From Candidatus Peregrinibacteria bacterium (GTDB lineage Bacteria > Patescibacteriota > Gracilibacteria > UBA1369 > LOWO2-01-FULL-3): a stretch of 39,355 bases of DNA. The first letter of the stretch is position 1; every line of letters begins with the position of its first letter. Where the stretch lies: the NCBI GenBank assembly GCA_030592015.1, contig JAUUZY010000007.1, positions 1-39,355 on the forward strand, written 5' to 3'. Below the pieces are notes generated by a model that saw only the letters and a program-made list of their open reading frames with translations, made no database searches and was not told where the DNA came from. Both the position numbers and the translations under genes were made by a program. Shown piece by piece: positions 15,609-23,459 of this stretch.

Positions 15609-15625
15609 GTTCAAAGTGTTATAAT
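15598..15625 (+). promoter_or_regulatory. Promoter of the beta-CASP nuclease gene
   Basis: TTGAAT (15598-15603), a 16-nt spacer and TATAAT (15620-15625), with a TG one base upstream of the -10. The predicted leader to the ATG at 15663 is about 30 nt, without an SD. Confidence 0.7.
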
Positions 15626-15662
15626 TCTGCTCGTTAAACTTATTCTTCTCAAACTCATTCAT

Positions 15663-17069
15663 ATGAAAATTACATTTGCTGGGGCGTCTGGTGGTGAGGT
15701 TACTGGTTCAAAACACGTAATCACTTTTAATGGCAAAAATATTCTTCTTGATTGCGGAATGTTTCAGGGTCGTAGGAAAGAGGCCGATATAAAGAACAGG
15801 GAATTTAAATTTGACCCCAAAGAAATTGATGCTGTGATTCTTTCACATGCACATATTGATCATAGTGGACTTCTGCCTGTGCTTGTAAAACAGGGTTTTA
15901 ATGGTCCGATTTATTGTACACATGCTACCCGCGATCTCTGTAACTATATGCTTGCAGATAGTGCATTCATACAGGAGCGTGAAATCGAATGGCTAAAGAA
16001 AAAGAAAAAGAAAATTGGACAGGCTGTTCCTGAGCCTTTATATACCATCAAAGAAGCTGAGGCTGCTTTGAACCTCTTTCATGGTGTTGCTTATGAGCAA
16101 AGTTTTATTGTTGAGGATGGAATAGTTGCGTCGTTCTATGATGCCGGACATATTTTGGGGTCCTCATTGGTTCATTTGATTCTTTATGATAAAAAGAAGA
16201 AAAAACATACAAAGCTTTGCTTCACTGGAGATCTTGGACGTAGAGGTCTACCTATATTGAGAGATCCACAGGCTATACCTGAGACTGACATTCTTATAAC
16301 TGAAACTACATACGGAAACAGACTTCATGCGGCTCTTAATACAGTAGAGGAGGATTTAGCTGTTATTGTGAATAAAGTGGCTGAGCAGGGAGGTAAGCTT
16401 ATAATTCCTTCTTTTGCTTTGGAGAGAGCTCAGGAGATTGTTTATTACCTGAACATTCTTCATAAGAAGAAAAAAATTCCAAAAATTCCTGTTTATGTAG
16501 ATAGTCCACTAGCTGGGAATGTAACTGAGGTTTTCCGTTCGCATCCTGAATGTTTTGATAAGGATGTTTATGATGATTTTGTTACCGAAGGCAAGAGTCC
16601 TTTTGATTTCTGTGACCTTCGCTACACAAGAAGTGTGGATGACTCCAAGGCCCTGGCTACAAAAACCGGTCCTATGATTATCATTTCCGCTTCAGGAATG
16701 TGTGAGCATGGTAGGATTTTGCATCACCTGAAGAATAATATCGAAGGCAGCAAGAATATGGTTTTGATAGTTGGTTATCAGGCTGCACATACTAATGGAA
16801 GGAAACTTGTAGAGGGAGTTAAACAGATTAATATCTTTGGTGAATCCTACAAGGTAAATGCCGGTGTGTATGTTATGGATGCTTTCTCTGCGCATGCAGA
16901 TAGAAGTGACCTTCTTGAATACATTGATAGAATTGATGATCTAAAAAAGATTTTCCTTGTGCATGGTGAGACAAAGCAGCTGAATGCTTTTTCCGTAGCA
17001 CTCAAGGATAATGGCTATGATGATGTCTACTTACCTGAATATGGAGAACAAGTAGAGGTGAATATCTAG
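15663..17069 (+). CDS. Metallo-beta-lactamase / beta-CASP ribonuclease-like protein
   Basis: 468 residues, the usual length of bacterial Ysh1/CPSF-like beta-CASP nucleases that cut RNA using two zinc ions. Metal motifs in order: ILLDCGMFQGRR, VILSHAHIDHSGLLP (HxHxDH), ASFYDAGHILGSSLV, LCFTGDLGRRGLP and ITETTYGNR. The beta-CASP insert includes IIPSFALERAQEIVYYL and IISASGMCEHGRILHHL. The RNA-specificity C-terminus has DAFSAHADRSDLLEYI and FLVHGETKQ. This is not RNase J, which is longer and has other motifs. The target RNA is unknown. The stop overlaps the convergent gene at 17066 by 4 bp. Confidence 0.93.
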   Translation: MKITFAGASGGEVTGSKHVITFNGKNILLDCGMFQGRRKEADIKNREFKFDPKEIDAVILSHAHIDHSGLLPVLVKQGFNGPIYCTHATRDLCNYMLADSAFIQEREIEWLKKKKKKIGQAVPEPLYTIKEAEAALNLFHGVAYEQSFIVEDGIVASFYDAGHILGSSLVHLILYDKKKKKHTKLCFTGDLGRRGLPILRDPQAIPETDILITETTYGNRLHAALNTVEEDLAVIVNKVAEQGGKLIIPSFALERAQEIVYYLNILHKKKKIPKIPVYVDSPLAGNVTEVFRSHPECFDKDVYDDFVTEGKSPFDFCDLRYTRSVDDSKALATKTGPMIIISASGMCEHGRILHHLKNNIEGSKNMVLIVGYQAAHTNGRKLVEGVKQINIFGESYKVNAGVYVMDAFSAHADRSDLLEYIDRIDDLKKIFLVHGETKQLNAFSVALKDNGYDDVYLPEYGEQVEVNI

Positions 17070-17560
17070 CGTTTTAGCTTCTTTACAGTGTGGAGAATTT
17101 TTAGGTACATACTCAAACCTATCAGTATTACTATTATCCCTATCTTCTTTTCAGTGCTTAGTGAGTTGTCTTCTTCCTCTGAGCTATTGTTTATAATCTC
17201 GTTCAATGAGTTTGAGTCTTCTTCTGTAAGTTCAATATCTTCCTTTTCTGGATTCTCATCGTCAAGATAAGCTATTATGTCTGACTTTCCGTCGACAAGC
17301 ATCTCTCCATCTATAATTAGTGGAACTCTGTCTCCTGTATAACCCAATTCCTTTGTAAGCCGATCATATAGGTCTTTATTCTCTTTGTTGTTGTAGACTT
17401 CGTAGCTTTTGATATCCAATTCATTTTGCTCAATAAATTCTACCACCTCCTCACAATGACGACATCCTTCTCCTAGAAAAAGCATTATCTCCGCATTAGC
17501 TGTGCTAATTGAAAATAAGCTTATAAGAAGCCCGATGATGGCAAATTTTATATATCTCAT
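17066..17560 (-). CDS. Exported, C-terminally membrane-anchored thioredoxin-like protein (CRHC)
   Basis: 164 residues. A signal peptide (IGLLISLFSISTANA) is followed by EIMLFLGEGCRHCEEVVEFIEQNEL with a CxxC redox pair. The fold then continues with VPLIIDGEMLVDGKSDIIAYL, the cis-Pro region of glutaredoxin/thioredoxin-like folds. An acidic spacer leads to a C-terminal transmembrane helix (IGIIVILIGLSMYLKIL) with a basic cytoplasmic tail. It probably acts on thiols outside the membrane; the partner is unknown. Its ATG overlaps the stop of the antiporter gene (ATGA), so the two are translationally coupled. A link between the redox protein and the transporter is possible but unproven. Confidence 0.82.
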   Translation of the reverse strand: MRYIKFAIIGLLISLFSISTANAEIMLFLGEGCRHCEEVVEFIEQNELDIKSYEVYNNKENKDLYDRLTKELGYTGDRVPLIIDGEMLVDGKSDIIAYLDDENPEKEDIELTEEDSNSLNEIINNSSEEEDNSLSTEKKIGIIVILIGLSMYLKILHTVKKLKR

Positions 17561-18717
17561 GTTCCGTATTCAAGGTGTAGTCTTTTCTTTATTACTCTTA
17601 CCCCAAGTATTGCGAATAATGTACTGGCAAATGCAATTGTTATTAATATTGAAAATACTGTTTCATCAATAATTCCCACCTGAAGTCCGATCGAGGCAAT
17701 GATCAAATCCACAGCTCCCCTACTGTTCATTACCAACCCTATTAAAATAGATTTTCCTGCTTTAATTTTTTGTAAATATGCTCCCACACTTGATCCAATG
17801 AATTTTCCGAAAAATGCTATCAAAAACAATGTGATGAGTAACCACGGTTCACCTATCAGTCCACTGAAGTCCAGTGAAAATGCTAAAGTTGCAAAAAATA
17901 TTGGCCCTAGGAAGCTGTAGCTCAGTCCATAAACTCTATCCTCAATTTTATCAAATACTTTTTTGTCCACTACCTCTTCAGATATGAACAACCCAGCTAG
18001 GAAGGCTCCTATTATTAAATGCAGCCCTATTAATTCAGCGATCAATCCCAAAGTTAATGCGACTATTAGGGTAAGCGTGAATCCTTTGTCTTTGTAGAAA
18101 TTTCCTGTGTGGTTTCTGAGCTTGTGTCCTCCTATTATTACTACCCCAAAGAATAAGGTTACTTTTAGTATCATTATTGCGAATTGTGCGAAATCGAATA
18201 CTCCTGTTTCTACCAGTGTGAGTATTATAGAAAATGCTACCAACAATACGATGTCGCTGATAACTGCTGACGCTAGAACTGTATCTGCCACCCTTGTGTT
18301 TCTGATCTTGCAGTCTTTCAATATTCGAACTGAAACTGCAATAGCTGTAGCGGATATACCGGTTGCTATGAAAAGTGACTCATATAGTGTAAATCCAAAT
18401 GCCTCAGCTGCCATTGTCCCGAGAACGAATGGTATAACTAATCCCAATGCAGCTATTCCAAAAGATTTTTTTGATGCTTTGAACAGCTTGTTTGCATCCG
18501 ATTCAAGTCCTGTGTGTAGCATTAGGAAAAATACTCCCAGCTCTGCGAGGCTTATTATCAATTCACTGTGTGGATCTATCACATTGAAAATTAATGGACC
18601 AACGATTATTCCTCCAAGAAGTTCACCAAAAATCACAGGCAAAGAAAGTGCTCGGAAGATCTTTCCCGCCACCCAAACTACCACCATCAGTATCAGCAAA
18701 CTTTCAATTCCTTCCAT
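17557..18717 (-). CDS. Cation:proton antiporter, CPA2 family (KefB/GerN-like membrane domain)
   Basis: 386 residues, essentially all membrane domain (about 12 helices). Typical CPA2 features: SLPVIFGELLGGIIVGP near the N-terminus, ELGVFFLMLHTGLESD, ATGISATAIAVSVRIL, ADTVLASAVISDIVLLVAFSIIL with the conserved Asp pair region, LHLIIGAFLAGLFISEEV, and GLVMNSRGAVDLIIASIGLQVGI. No TrkA-N/RCK domain follows, so it is the short Na+/H+ or K+/H+ form. The start lies about 50 nt past a strong terminator that ends the RNA at 18767-19166, so that RNA could be a long regulatory leader for this gene. Downstream it overlaps the exported thioredoxin-like gene. Confidence 0.93.
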   Translation of the reverse strand: MEGIESLLILMVVVWVAGKIFRALSLPVIFGELLGGIIVGPLIFNVIDPHSELIISLAELGVFFLMLHTGLESDANKLFKASKKSFGIAALGLVIPFVLGTMAAEAFGFTLYESLFIATGISATAIAVSVRILKDCKIRNTRVADTVLASAVISDIVLLVAFSIILTLVETGVFDFAQFAIMILKVTLFFGVVIIGGHKLRNHTGNFYKDKGFTLTLIVALTLGLIAELIGLHLIIGAFLAGLFISEEVVDKKVFDKIEDRVYGLSYSFLGPIFFATLAFSLDFSGLIGEPWLLITLFLIAFFGKFIGSSVGAYLQKIKAGKSILIGLVMNSRGAVDLIIASIGLQVGIIDETVFSILITIAFASTLFAILGVRVIKKRLHLEYGT

Positions 18718-18766
18718 TTTCTAAAATTAAGTGCTTAGCTATTGTATCAGGAATTTTGAAAGAAGC

Positions 18767-18809
18767 AAAAAAGCCATGTTACAAGATATATTATGTAACA
18801 TGGCTTTTT
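18767..18809. terminator. Perfect 16-bp terminator hairpin
   Basis: 18767-18782 is exactly complementary to 18794-18809 (core AGCCATGTTACA), with an 11-nt A/T loop and A/T tracts on both sides. On the minus strand it ends the structured RNA about 50 nt before the antiporter ATG. Confidence 0.9.
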
Positions 18810-19166
18810 AAATAGTGCTACCCTAAGAAAACATCTTAACACAGACTCTAGTCCGAGGACTAAGGGCATAAATGACTCTTCTTGCATCAGTAAAGAAACA
18901 AGGACGAAGTAGAGTTTTAAGGCTCAGCTTCTTTAAAGAAGGGATTTATATCATTTTTCGGTAGATATGGCACAACCCATATGGGAAGAAAAATGCTTTT
19001 AGTGACAGGTCTTGCAATCTGAAACTAATGCGAGTTGCTGTCTGAGTAAACAGACAAGACATTTCCCCAGAGGGGGCTGCACTTAGTGGGTAAGCACAGC
19101 CCTCTTCGGGGAAAGTAATTTAAACTGTTTTTGAATGATCTTTTGTTTTTGTTTTTCTCTTTCAAC
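18767..19166 (-). ncRNA. Candidate structured non-coding RNA, about 400 nt, family not recognised
   Basis: The 497-bp gap between two minus-strand genes has no convincing protein gene but holds a complete transcription unit: a near-consensus promoter (19173-19201), then about 400 nt, then a perfect terminator (18767-18809). Visible helices: 19109-19115 (TTTCCCC on the RNA strand) pairing with 19063-19069 (GGGGAAA), enclosing AGAGGGCTG against CAGCCCCCTCT; TGTCTG against CAGACA just after it; CTTCT-TTAA-AGAAG near 18930; ACTCT/AGAGT with CTTG/CAAG near 18880-18917; and TAGTC-CTCG-GACTA near 18850-18865. I looked for tmRNA (T-arm TTCGA, ALAA tag), RNase P (GAGGAAAGTC, ACAGAA) and SRP RNA signatures on both strands and found none. 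It could be an independent RNA or an attenuator-type leader of the antiporter at 18717. Confidence 0.6.
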
Positions 19167-19172
19167 ATATAT

Positions 19173-19201
19173 ATAATACCACGTCGCCATTTCAATGTCA
19201 A
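19173..19201 (-). promoter_or_regulatory. Near-consensus sigma70 promoter of the structured RNA
   Basis: Minus-strand TTGACA (19196-19201), exactly 17 nt, then TATTAT (19173-19178). It starts 8 bp beyond the stop of the SLH-M23 gene. It is among the best-matched promoters I see in the window, which suits an abundant RNA. Confidence 0.85.
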
Positions 19202-19209
19202 CCCCTTAG

Positions 19210-20529
19210 TTAGAAAATTTCCTTCTCCCACTGTGCTGTATCAACTACGACATTCCCTACAAATTGTGTGTAGTGTAAATGTGAGCCTATAGCCAAGCCT
19301 GTGTCTCCCATAAGTCCTATCGTTTCACCTTTGTCGATGTATTGCCCTTTCTCAACAAGTGTTTCTGATAAATGCAGATACATTGTGAAGACGTTCTGTC
19401 CATGGTCAAGTACCACTATATATCCATATGATGCCGTGTCGCCTGCGTACGTCACCTTTCCATTGGCTGGCGCCCATATTAGTGTTCCCTCAATATCTGC
19501 ATAGTCATATCCAAAATGTGAGCCCACATAAGTTCCATTTATATTTAACTTGTCTCCGAAGCCTAAAGTTACTCTGCCTTTTGTAGGTATTATGAATTCT
19601 CCCTCCCATAGCTGTTCTGTGATTGGATCTGATTTTGCTTCATTTATTATTGTCCATGTTGCATCTAGTAGCTCATCTCCAAATAAATTGTATGTGCTCT
19701 CCGGCAATGAAAATGTTTTTGTGTGGTAAGTTCTTGCCCCAACATTAATCTCTATATTTTCCCTCTCAAGACCGCCCTCTCCCTTGTCTATATCCAATGT
19801 TAGAATTTTCGTTCCTGGAGTTATTGTTCTATTTATTCCTACAAGCCCCCTGAAATACTCTATTTCTCCCAAATCAGTGAATTCCTCGGGCTGTGCCGCA
19901 CGCTGGACCACTATCTCAGCCTCTGAAACATTTATTTCTCTGTCCGGTCTCATCAATCCATCCGGATAGCCCTTGAAGAGCTCTGCCTGAATTGCCCTAT
20001 TCATATGTGAATAAAATACATGGTCGGAAGGCAAGTCTGCGAACCCCATCTTTGTATACTCCAGTGTTCTTTCCGGATCAAATGCTTCAACTAAAATTTT
20101 TGCAATCTGCCCACGTGTTATAGTTGTGTCAGGGCGAAATAGTCCATCATCATATCCATTTACCAGCCCCATTGCAGCCGCTTTCATTACCGTTTCGTGA
20201 TGAGGATTATCCTCAGGAACATCCAGAAAGGCAAAAGTCTCTTCTGTCTCAGGTTCTTCGAATTCATGATTTGCAAACATTAGCTCCAAAAAATCTGCTC
20301 TGGAAATTGAATCATCAAATTTTGCTCTTTCAGAAATCTCGAAAAACAATATCTCTTCCCCTTCAAAATCCCCCTCAATACTCTTGATGCTTCCTTTTGG
20401 TATTTTGATCTCCACTGTATATCCCGGAATTGTGTCCCGTGCTTCAAATGGTGCCAATGCAAAAGTACCTGGCGCTGATGCTAAAAGTATTATTAGGGTA
20501 GTTATTGTGAATGATGCAATTTTTTTCAT
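19210..20529 (-). CDS. SLH-domain M23 (LytM) peptidoglycan peptidase
   Basis: 439 residues, exported (MKKIASFTITTLIILLASAPGTFA). Residues about 75-205 hold SLH repeats: FAFLDVPEDNPHHETVMKAA with NGYDDGLFRPDTTITRGQIAKILVEAF, and FADLPSDHVFYSHMNRAI with KGYPDGLMRPDREINVSEAEI; a partial one precedes them. SLH domains bind cell-wall polymers and tether proteins to the S-layer or wall. The C-terminal 130 residues are an M23 endopeptidase with all expected zinc ligands: SHFGYDYAD (HxxxD), WAPANGKVTYAGD, GQNVFTMYLHLS and GSHLHYTQF (HxH). It cleaves peptide cross-bridges. It lies 8 bp behind the YibE/F gene, so co-transcription from 21694 is likely. Confidence 0.93.
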   Translation of the reverse strand: MKKIASFTITTLIILLASAPGTFALAPFEARDTIPGYTVEIKIPKGSIKSIEGDFEGEEILFFEISERAKFDDSISRADFLELMFANHEFEEPETEETFAFLDVPEDNPHHETVMKAAAMGLVNGYDDGLFRPDTTITRGQIAKILVEAFDPERTLEYTKMGFADLPSDHVFYSHMNRAIQAELFKGYPDGLMRPDREINVSEAEIVVQRAAQPEEFTDLGEIEYFRGLVGINRTITPGTKILTLDIDKGEGGLERENIEINVGARTYHTKTFSLPESTYNLFGDELLDATWTIINEAKSDPITEQLWEGEFIIPTKGRVTLGFGDKLNINGTYVGSHFGYDYADIEGTLIWAPANGKVTYAGDTASYGYIVVLDHGQNVFTMYLHLSETLVEKGQYIDKGETIGLMGDTGLAIGSHLHYTQFVGNVVVDTAQWEKEIF

Positions 20530-20537
20530 AAAGTGAA

Positions 20538-21656
20538 TTAGGTAGTGATAGCGGTTTTCTTGCTTTTTGAAACTATGAATGCTGCTAGTAATGTTGTGAT
20601 AGGTACAGCCAAAATCAGGCTGATGCTTCCTACAAATGTTCTTATGATTTCCTCTGCAATGAATTCATAATTAATTATATCCATAAAGTTTTGAGACCTA
20701 TCCAGGAATAACAATAAAAGAGGCAAGGATGCCCCTGTGTATACCAAAATCAGTGTATTAATCATTGAAGATATGTGATCTCTTCCAACTCTCATTGATC
20801 TCCTGTACAGCTCGCCAAATGACATTTTCTTATTAGCTATCTTGAGCTGCTCAACTATTGCAGCTTGTGCAATTGTTATATCATCCAAAATACCCAAAAT
20901 ACTTATAATCATTCCCGCCAAAACCAAACCTTTGAAATTAATATTCTGAGCTGTTCCAAGTTTTAAGAATGTTGTCTCCTCTGATGCAAGTCCTGTTAGG
21001 TTCCCAATATCTGCAAAAACTGTTGCAAGTATTCCTGCAATGACCAATGTTATCATCGTTCCCACCACAGCAATTGTGGTCTTTCTGTTTGCTCCGTGAG
21101 AAAAATAAAATGTTAGTGGAATTATAAATATTGCTCCAAATATGGCTGCCAAAACCGGATCTGTACCATTCAATATCATCGGAAGTATCAATTTGAAAAT
21201 AATTACAAATGACAAAAACATTCCTACTAACGCACCTAGTCCCTGCAATCCAGTTATAAAGAGCACTAATAAAATGAATATCATGAACACCCATAGCAGT
21301 GCAGTACTACGAACATAGTCAGCTATATAAAAGATATCTTGCCCTTTTATATGTGTCACTACAACCTTGTCCCCCGCCTCAAAAACCCTATGCGACACTC
21401 TATTACTTTCATCATTATCAATGATTATTTTTTCCCCTTCCAGGCTCCCCTTTATAAACTCAAGCTCAAGAGTCTGAATGAAAATCTCATCTTCAGTCAC
21501 TTGCTCACCGAGAACTTCTATAATCTCGGCATGTAGAGTTTCCTGTTGTTCATTGTTTTCCTGCATTTCTCCCGGTCCAGTCGAGAACAAAAGTCCAAGT
21601 ACAAAAATTACTGCAATTATCGAAAAGGCTATCAGTGATTTTTTATTTTTTTTCAT
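20538..21656 (-). CDS. YibE/F-family multi-pass membrane protein
   Basis: 372 residues from the ATG at 21656; the frame extends upstream only with a TTG. An N-terminal anchor (LIAFSIIAVIFVLGLLFS) is followed by an extracytoplasmic beta-rich domain (about residues 40-115: HAEIIEVLGEQVT, IKGSLEGEKIII, FEAGDKVVV). About seven further helices carry the YibE/F hallmarks: LLWVFMIFILLVLFITGLQGLGALVGM, ILDDITIAQAAIVEQLK and GRDHISSMINTLILVYTGASLPLLLLF. The family is widespread in Gram-positives and CPR; the substrate is not known. It is the first gene of an operon with the SLH-M23 peptidase, which hints at an envelope role. Confidence 0.9.
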   Translation of the reverse strand: MKKNKKSLIAFSIIAVIFVLGLLFSTGPGEMQENNEQQETLHAEIIEVLGEQVTEDEIFIQTLELEFIKGSLEGEKIIIDNDESNRVSHRVFEAGDKVVVTHIKGQDIFYIADYVRSTALLWVFMIFILLVLFITGLQGLGALVGMFLSFVIIFKLILPMILNGTDPVLAAIFGAIFIIPLTFYFSHGANRKTTIAVVGTMITLVIAGILATVFADIGNLTGLASEETTFLKLGTAQNINFKGLVLAGMIISILGILDDITIAQAAIVEQLKIANKKMSFGELYRRSMRVGRDHISSMINTLILVYTGASLPLLLLFLDRSQNFMDIINYEFIAEEIIRTFVGSISLILAVPITTLLAAFIVSKSKKTAITT

Positions 21657-21688
21657 AGGATTGTTGTAAACATTCAAAAAGTGGCTCG

Positions 21689-21715
21689 ATTATAGCATAG
21701 CTAATCTGCTAAAAT
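21689..21715. promoter_or_regulatory. Divergent extended -10 promoters
   Basis: Minus strand: TGC-TATAAT (-10 at 21689-21694), about 26 nt of leader to the YibE/F ATG. Plus strand: TGC-TAAAAT (-10 at 21710-21715), about 16 nt of leader to the ATG at 21738. Both have the extended TGN element; neither has a clear -35 or an SD. Confidence 0.55.
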
Positions 21716-21737
21716 CTTTAAGAATCTAATTACGTTT

Positions 21738-22103
21738 ATGAAAAGTTTGGTGTTTGCCTACAATGCGGATGATGGCCTGTTTAGTATGGTTAGCGATTAT
21801 ATTCATAAGATCGTTTCTCCGAGTACTTATGCCTGTAATCTCTGCAAAATAACGTATTCAAAGTCTGGTGGCATGAATAGGCAGTGGAAAAAATATATTG
21901 AAGGTTTGACGATTGATATTGAGTTTGTGCATAGGAATGAGCTTGCTGACAAATATGAAATAACTGAGGTCCCTCTTCCTGCAGTTTATCTGAAAGATGG
22001 AGATTACTTGAGCCTTTTGATTGAAACCGAGGCTATTGATGCTTGCAAATCAGTTAGTGAACTGATAAAAATTGTTAATGAAAAAATAAAACTTAACTTT
22101 TAA
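21738..22103 (+). CDS. Small conserved hypothetical protein, probably thioredoxin-like
   Basis: 121 residues, soluble. It resembles a widespread small family with the pattern MKxLVFxYNADxGLF...HKIxSPxTYxCNLCxITY. Here it reads MKSLVFAYNADDGLFSMVSDYIHKIVSPSTYACNLCKITYSKSGG. The Cys pair CNLC (residues 33-36) and the later EVPLPAVYLKDG (cis-Pro-like) suggest a thioredoxin-fold protein, but this is inference and the function is unknown. It lies 6 bp before a ZIP transporter gene and is likely co-transcribed, which could mean a metal- or thiol-related role. Confidence 0.75.
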   Translation: MKSLVFAYNADDGLFSMVSDYIHKIVSPSTYACNLCKITYSKSGGMNRQWKKYIEGLTIDIEFVHRNELADKYEITEVPLPAVYLKDGDYLSLLIETEAIDACKSVSELIKIVNEKIKLNF

Positions 22104-22109
22104 ACTTTT

Positions 22110-22859
22110 ATGTTTGATATTTGGATATATTCGTTGGGAAGTGTGCTTGTTATAAGTTTGACATCGCTTATTGGTGTTTTTGCTCTTGCCGTTAAGACGG
22201 AAAAGTTGAAGCATTTTCTGATATACATGATTAGTTTTTCTGCAGGTGCTCTTTTCGGAGGTGCCTTTCTTCATCTCCTTCCTGAAATTGTTGAGGAAAC
22301 TGGATTTACTACATATATATCGCTCTTCTTTCTTTCAGGTATCGCCTTTTCTTTTATTGCTGAAAAGGTTATTCATTGGCGTCACTGCCATCATCCCATT
22401 ACAAAAGATCATGTTCACCCTTTTGCCATTATGAATTTGTTTGGTGACGGTGTTCACAATTTGATTGATGGTCTTATTATAGGAGCGGCCTATATGGTAA
22501 GTCTTCCTATAGGTTTTGCTACCTCTATTGCGGTTTTTCTACATGAAATTCCTCAAGAGATTGGGGATTTTGGAGTACTTTTGCATGGTGGATTTTCAAA
22601 GAAAAAGGCTCTCTTTCTTAATTTCTTAATTTCACTTACTGCTGTTCTAGGTGTAGTTCTTGCCCTTCTTTTGGGTAGATATGTTGAGAATCTTACCGTT
22701 TTTCTTCTACCTTTTGCTGCTGGAACTTTTACTTATATTGCAGGATCCGATTTGATTCCCGAGCTTCATAAAGATTTTGAAATTAAGAAGTCTCTTCTTC
22801 AATTTTCTATGTTTGTGCTTGGAATTGCCCTGATGCTTCTTCTATTGCTTATGGGGTAA
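22110..22859 (+). CDS. ZIP-family divalent metal transporter (copy 1)
   Basis: 249 residues with about eight membrane helices. The two metal-site helices are diagnostic: FGDGVHNLIDGLIIGAA (HNxxDG) and VFLHEIPQEIGDFGVLLHGG (HEIPQExGD). A His-rich cytoplasmic loop, HWRHCHHPITKDHVHP, lies between helices 3 and 4. ZIP proteins bring Zn2+, Fe2+ or Mn2+ into the cytoplasm; the exact ion cannot be read off. A paralogue with the same architecture sits at 33175-33921 in the tRNA-linked region. Confidence 0.95.
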   Translation: MFDIWIYSLGSVLVISLTSLIGVFALAVKTEKLKHFLIYMISFSAGALFGGAFLHLLPEIVEETGFTTYISLFFLSGIAFSFIAEKVIHWRHCHHPITKDHVHPFAIMNLFGDGVHNLIDGLIIGAAYMVSLPIGFATSIAVFLHEIPQEIGDFGVLLHGGFSKKKALFLNFLISLTAVLGVVLALLLGRYVENLTVFLLPFAAGTFTYIAGSDLIPELHKDFEIKKSLLQFSMFVLGIALMLLLLLMG

Positions 22860-22896
22860 ACTTATGGCATACTCTCGGCTATTATAAGTTTATTTT

Positions 22897-23322
22897 ATGA
22901 AACGTAAAGTTATTAAGCTCAATTCTGACGGCGTAAAAAATTTAGGTGAAGATGTGACGGTGTTGGTTGTTGATGATGAAGAAATTTCTAGAAAAGTGCT
23001 TGCTAGAATGGTGCAAAGATTGGGGCTTGATCTGTTGCAAGCGGTCAATGGACAAGAGGCTCTTGATACAATCAACGGTATACAAGAAGAGACAAGGCTT
23101 CTTATAGTTACAGATATTGTTATGCCGATAAAGTCCGGTCCTGATTTCGTAGCTAGATTGAGAGGCTCTGATAGTCCCCATAGCTCTGCTCCGGTTTTGT
23201 TTACTTCAGGATACCCGGATGGGCACGAGAATATTGCTAATGAGGAAAATTTTCTTGAAAAACCATATAATTTCAAGGAGTTTTGTAAGGCTCTTCAACC
23301 CATTCTCCAACTTTTGACATAA
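22897..23322 (+). CDS. Single-domain response regulator (receiver)
   Basis: 141 residues: about 20 extra N-terminal residues, then one REC domain with no output domain. Key residues: VLVVDDEEISRKVL (acidic pair), LLIVTDIVMPIKSGPDF (phospho-acceptor Asp), PVLFTSGYPDG (switch Ser/Thr) and NFLEKPYNFKEF (Lys-Pro). It should relay phosphate or act by protein contact, as CheY does. No histidine kinase is in the window. The HD-GYP gene follows on the same strand, and a cyclase gene lies beyond, so it may signal to cyclic-di-GMP enzymes; that link is inference. Confidence 0.92.
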   Translation: MKRKVIKLNSDGVKNLGEDVTVLVVDDEEISRKVLARMVQRLGLDLLQAVNGQEALDTINGIQEETRLLIVTDIVMPIKSGPDFVARLRGSDSPHSSAPVLFTSGYPDGHENIANEENFLEKPYNFKEFCKALQPILQLLT

Positions 23323-23459
23323 AGATAAGTGCATGTCTTCTAGTGCATAGACTCATAAGCAGTCAACAGGAAAGGGCTGTAAAGGACTAATAAATTTTTT
23401 GTTTTTTGCTATCATGCTTTTCAGACGTGGGGGCAACCGTTTACTTTTAATATATTTAT

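Noticed and set aside
18767-19166. tmRNA, RNase P RNA, SRP RNA or T-box leader
   Set aside because: No TTCGA T-arm or ALAA tag, no GAGGAAAGTC/ACAGAA, no SRP Alu/S-domain core. AGGGTAGCAC near the 3' end only weakly resembles the T-box AGGGTGGNACC and no specifier loop is evident.
19025-19231. Minus-strand frame of 68 codons in the gap between the antiporter and the M23 gene
   Set aside because: It starts inside the M23 gene, crosses the strong promoter and runs through the GC-rich hairpin of the RNA candidate; it has no SD and no recognisable protein features.
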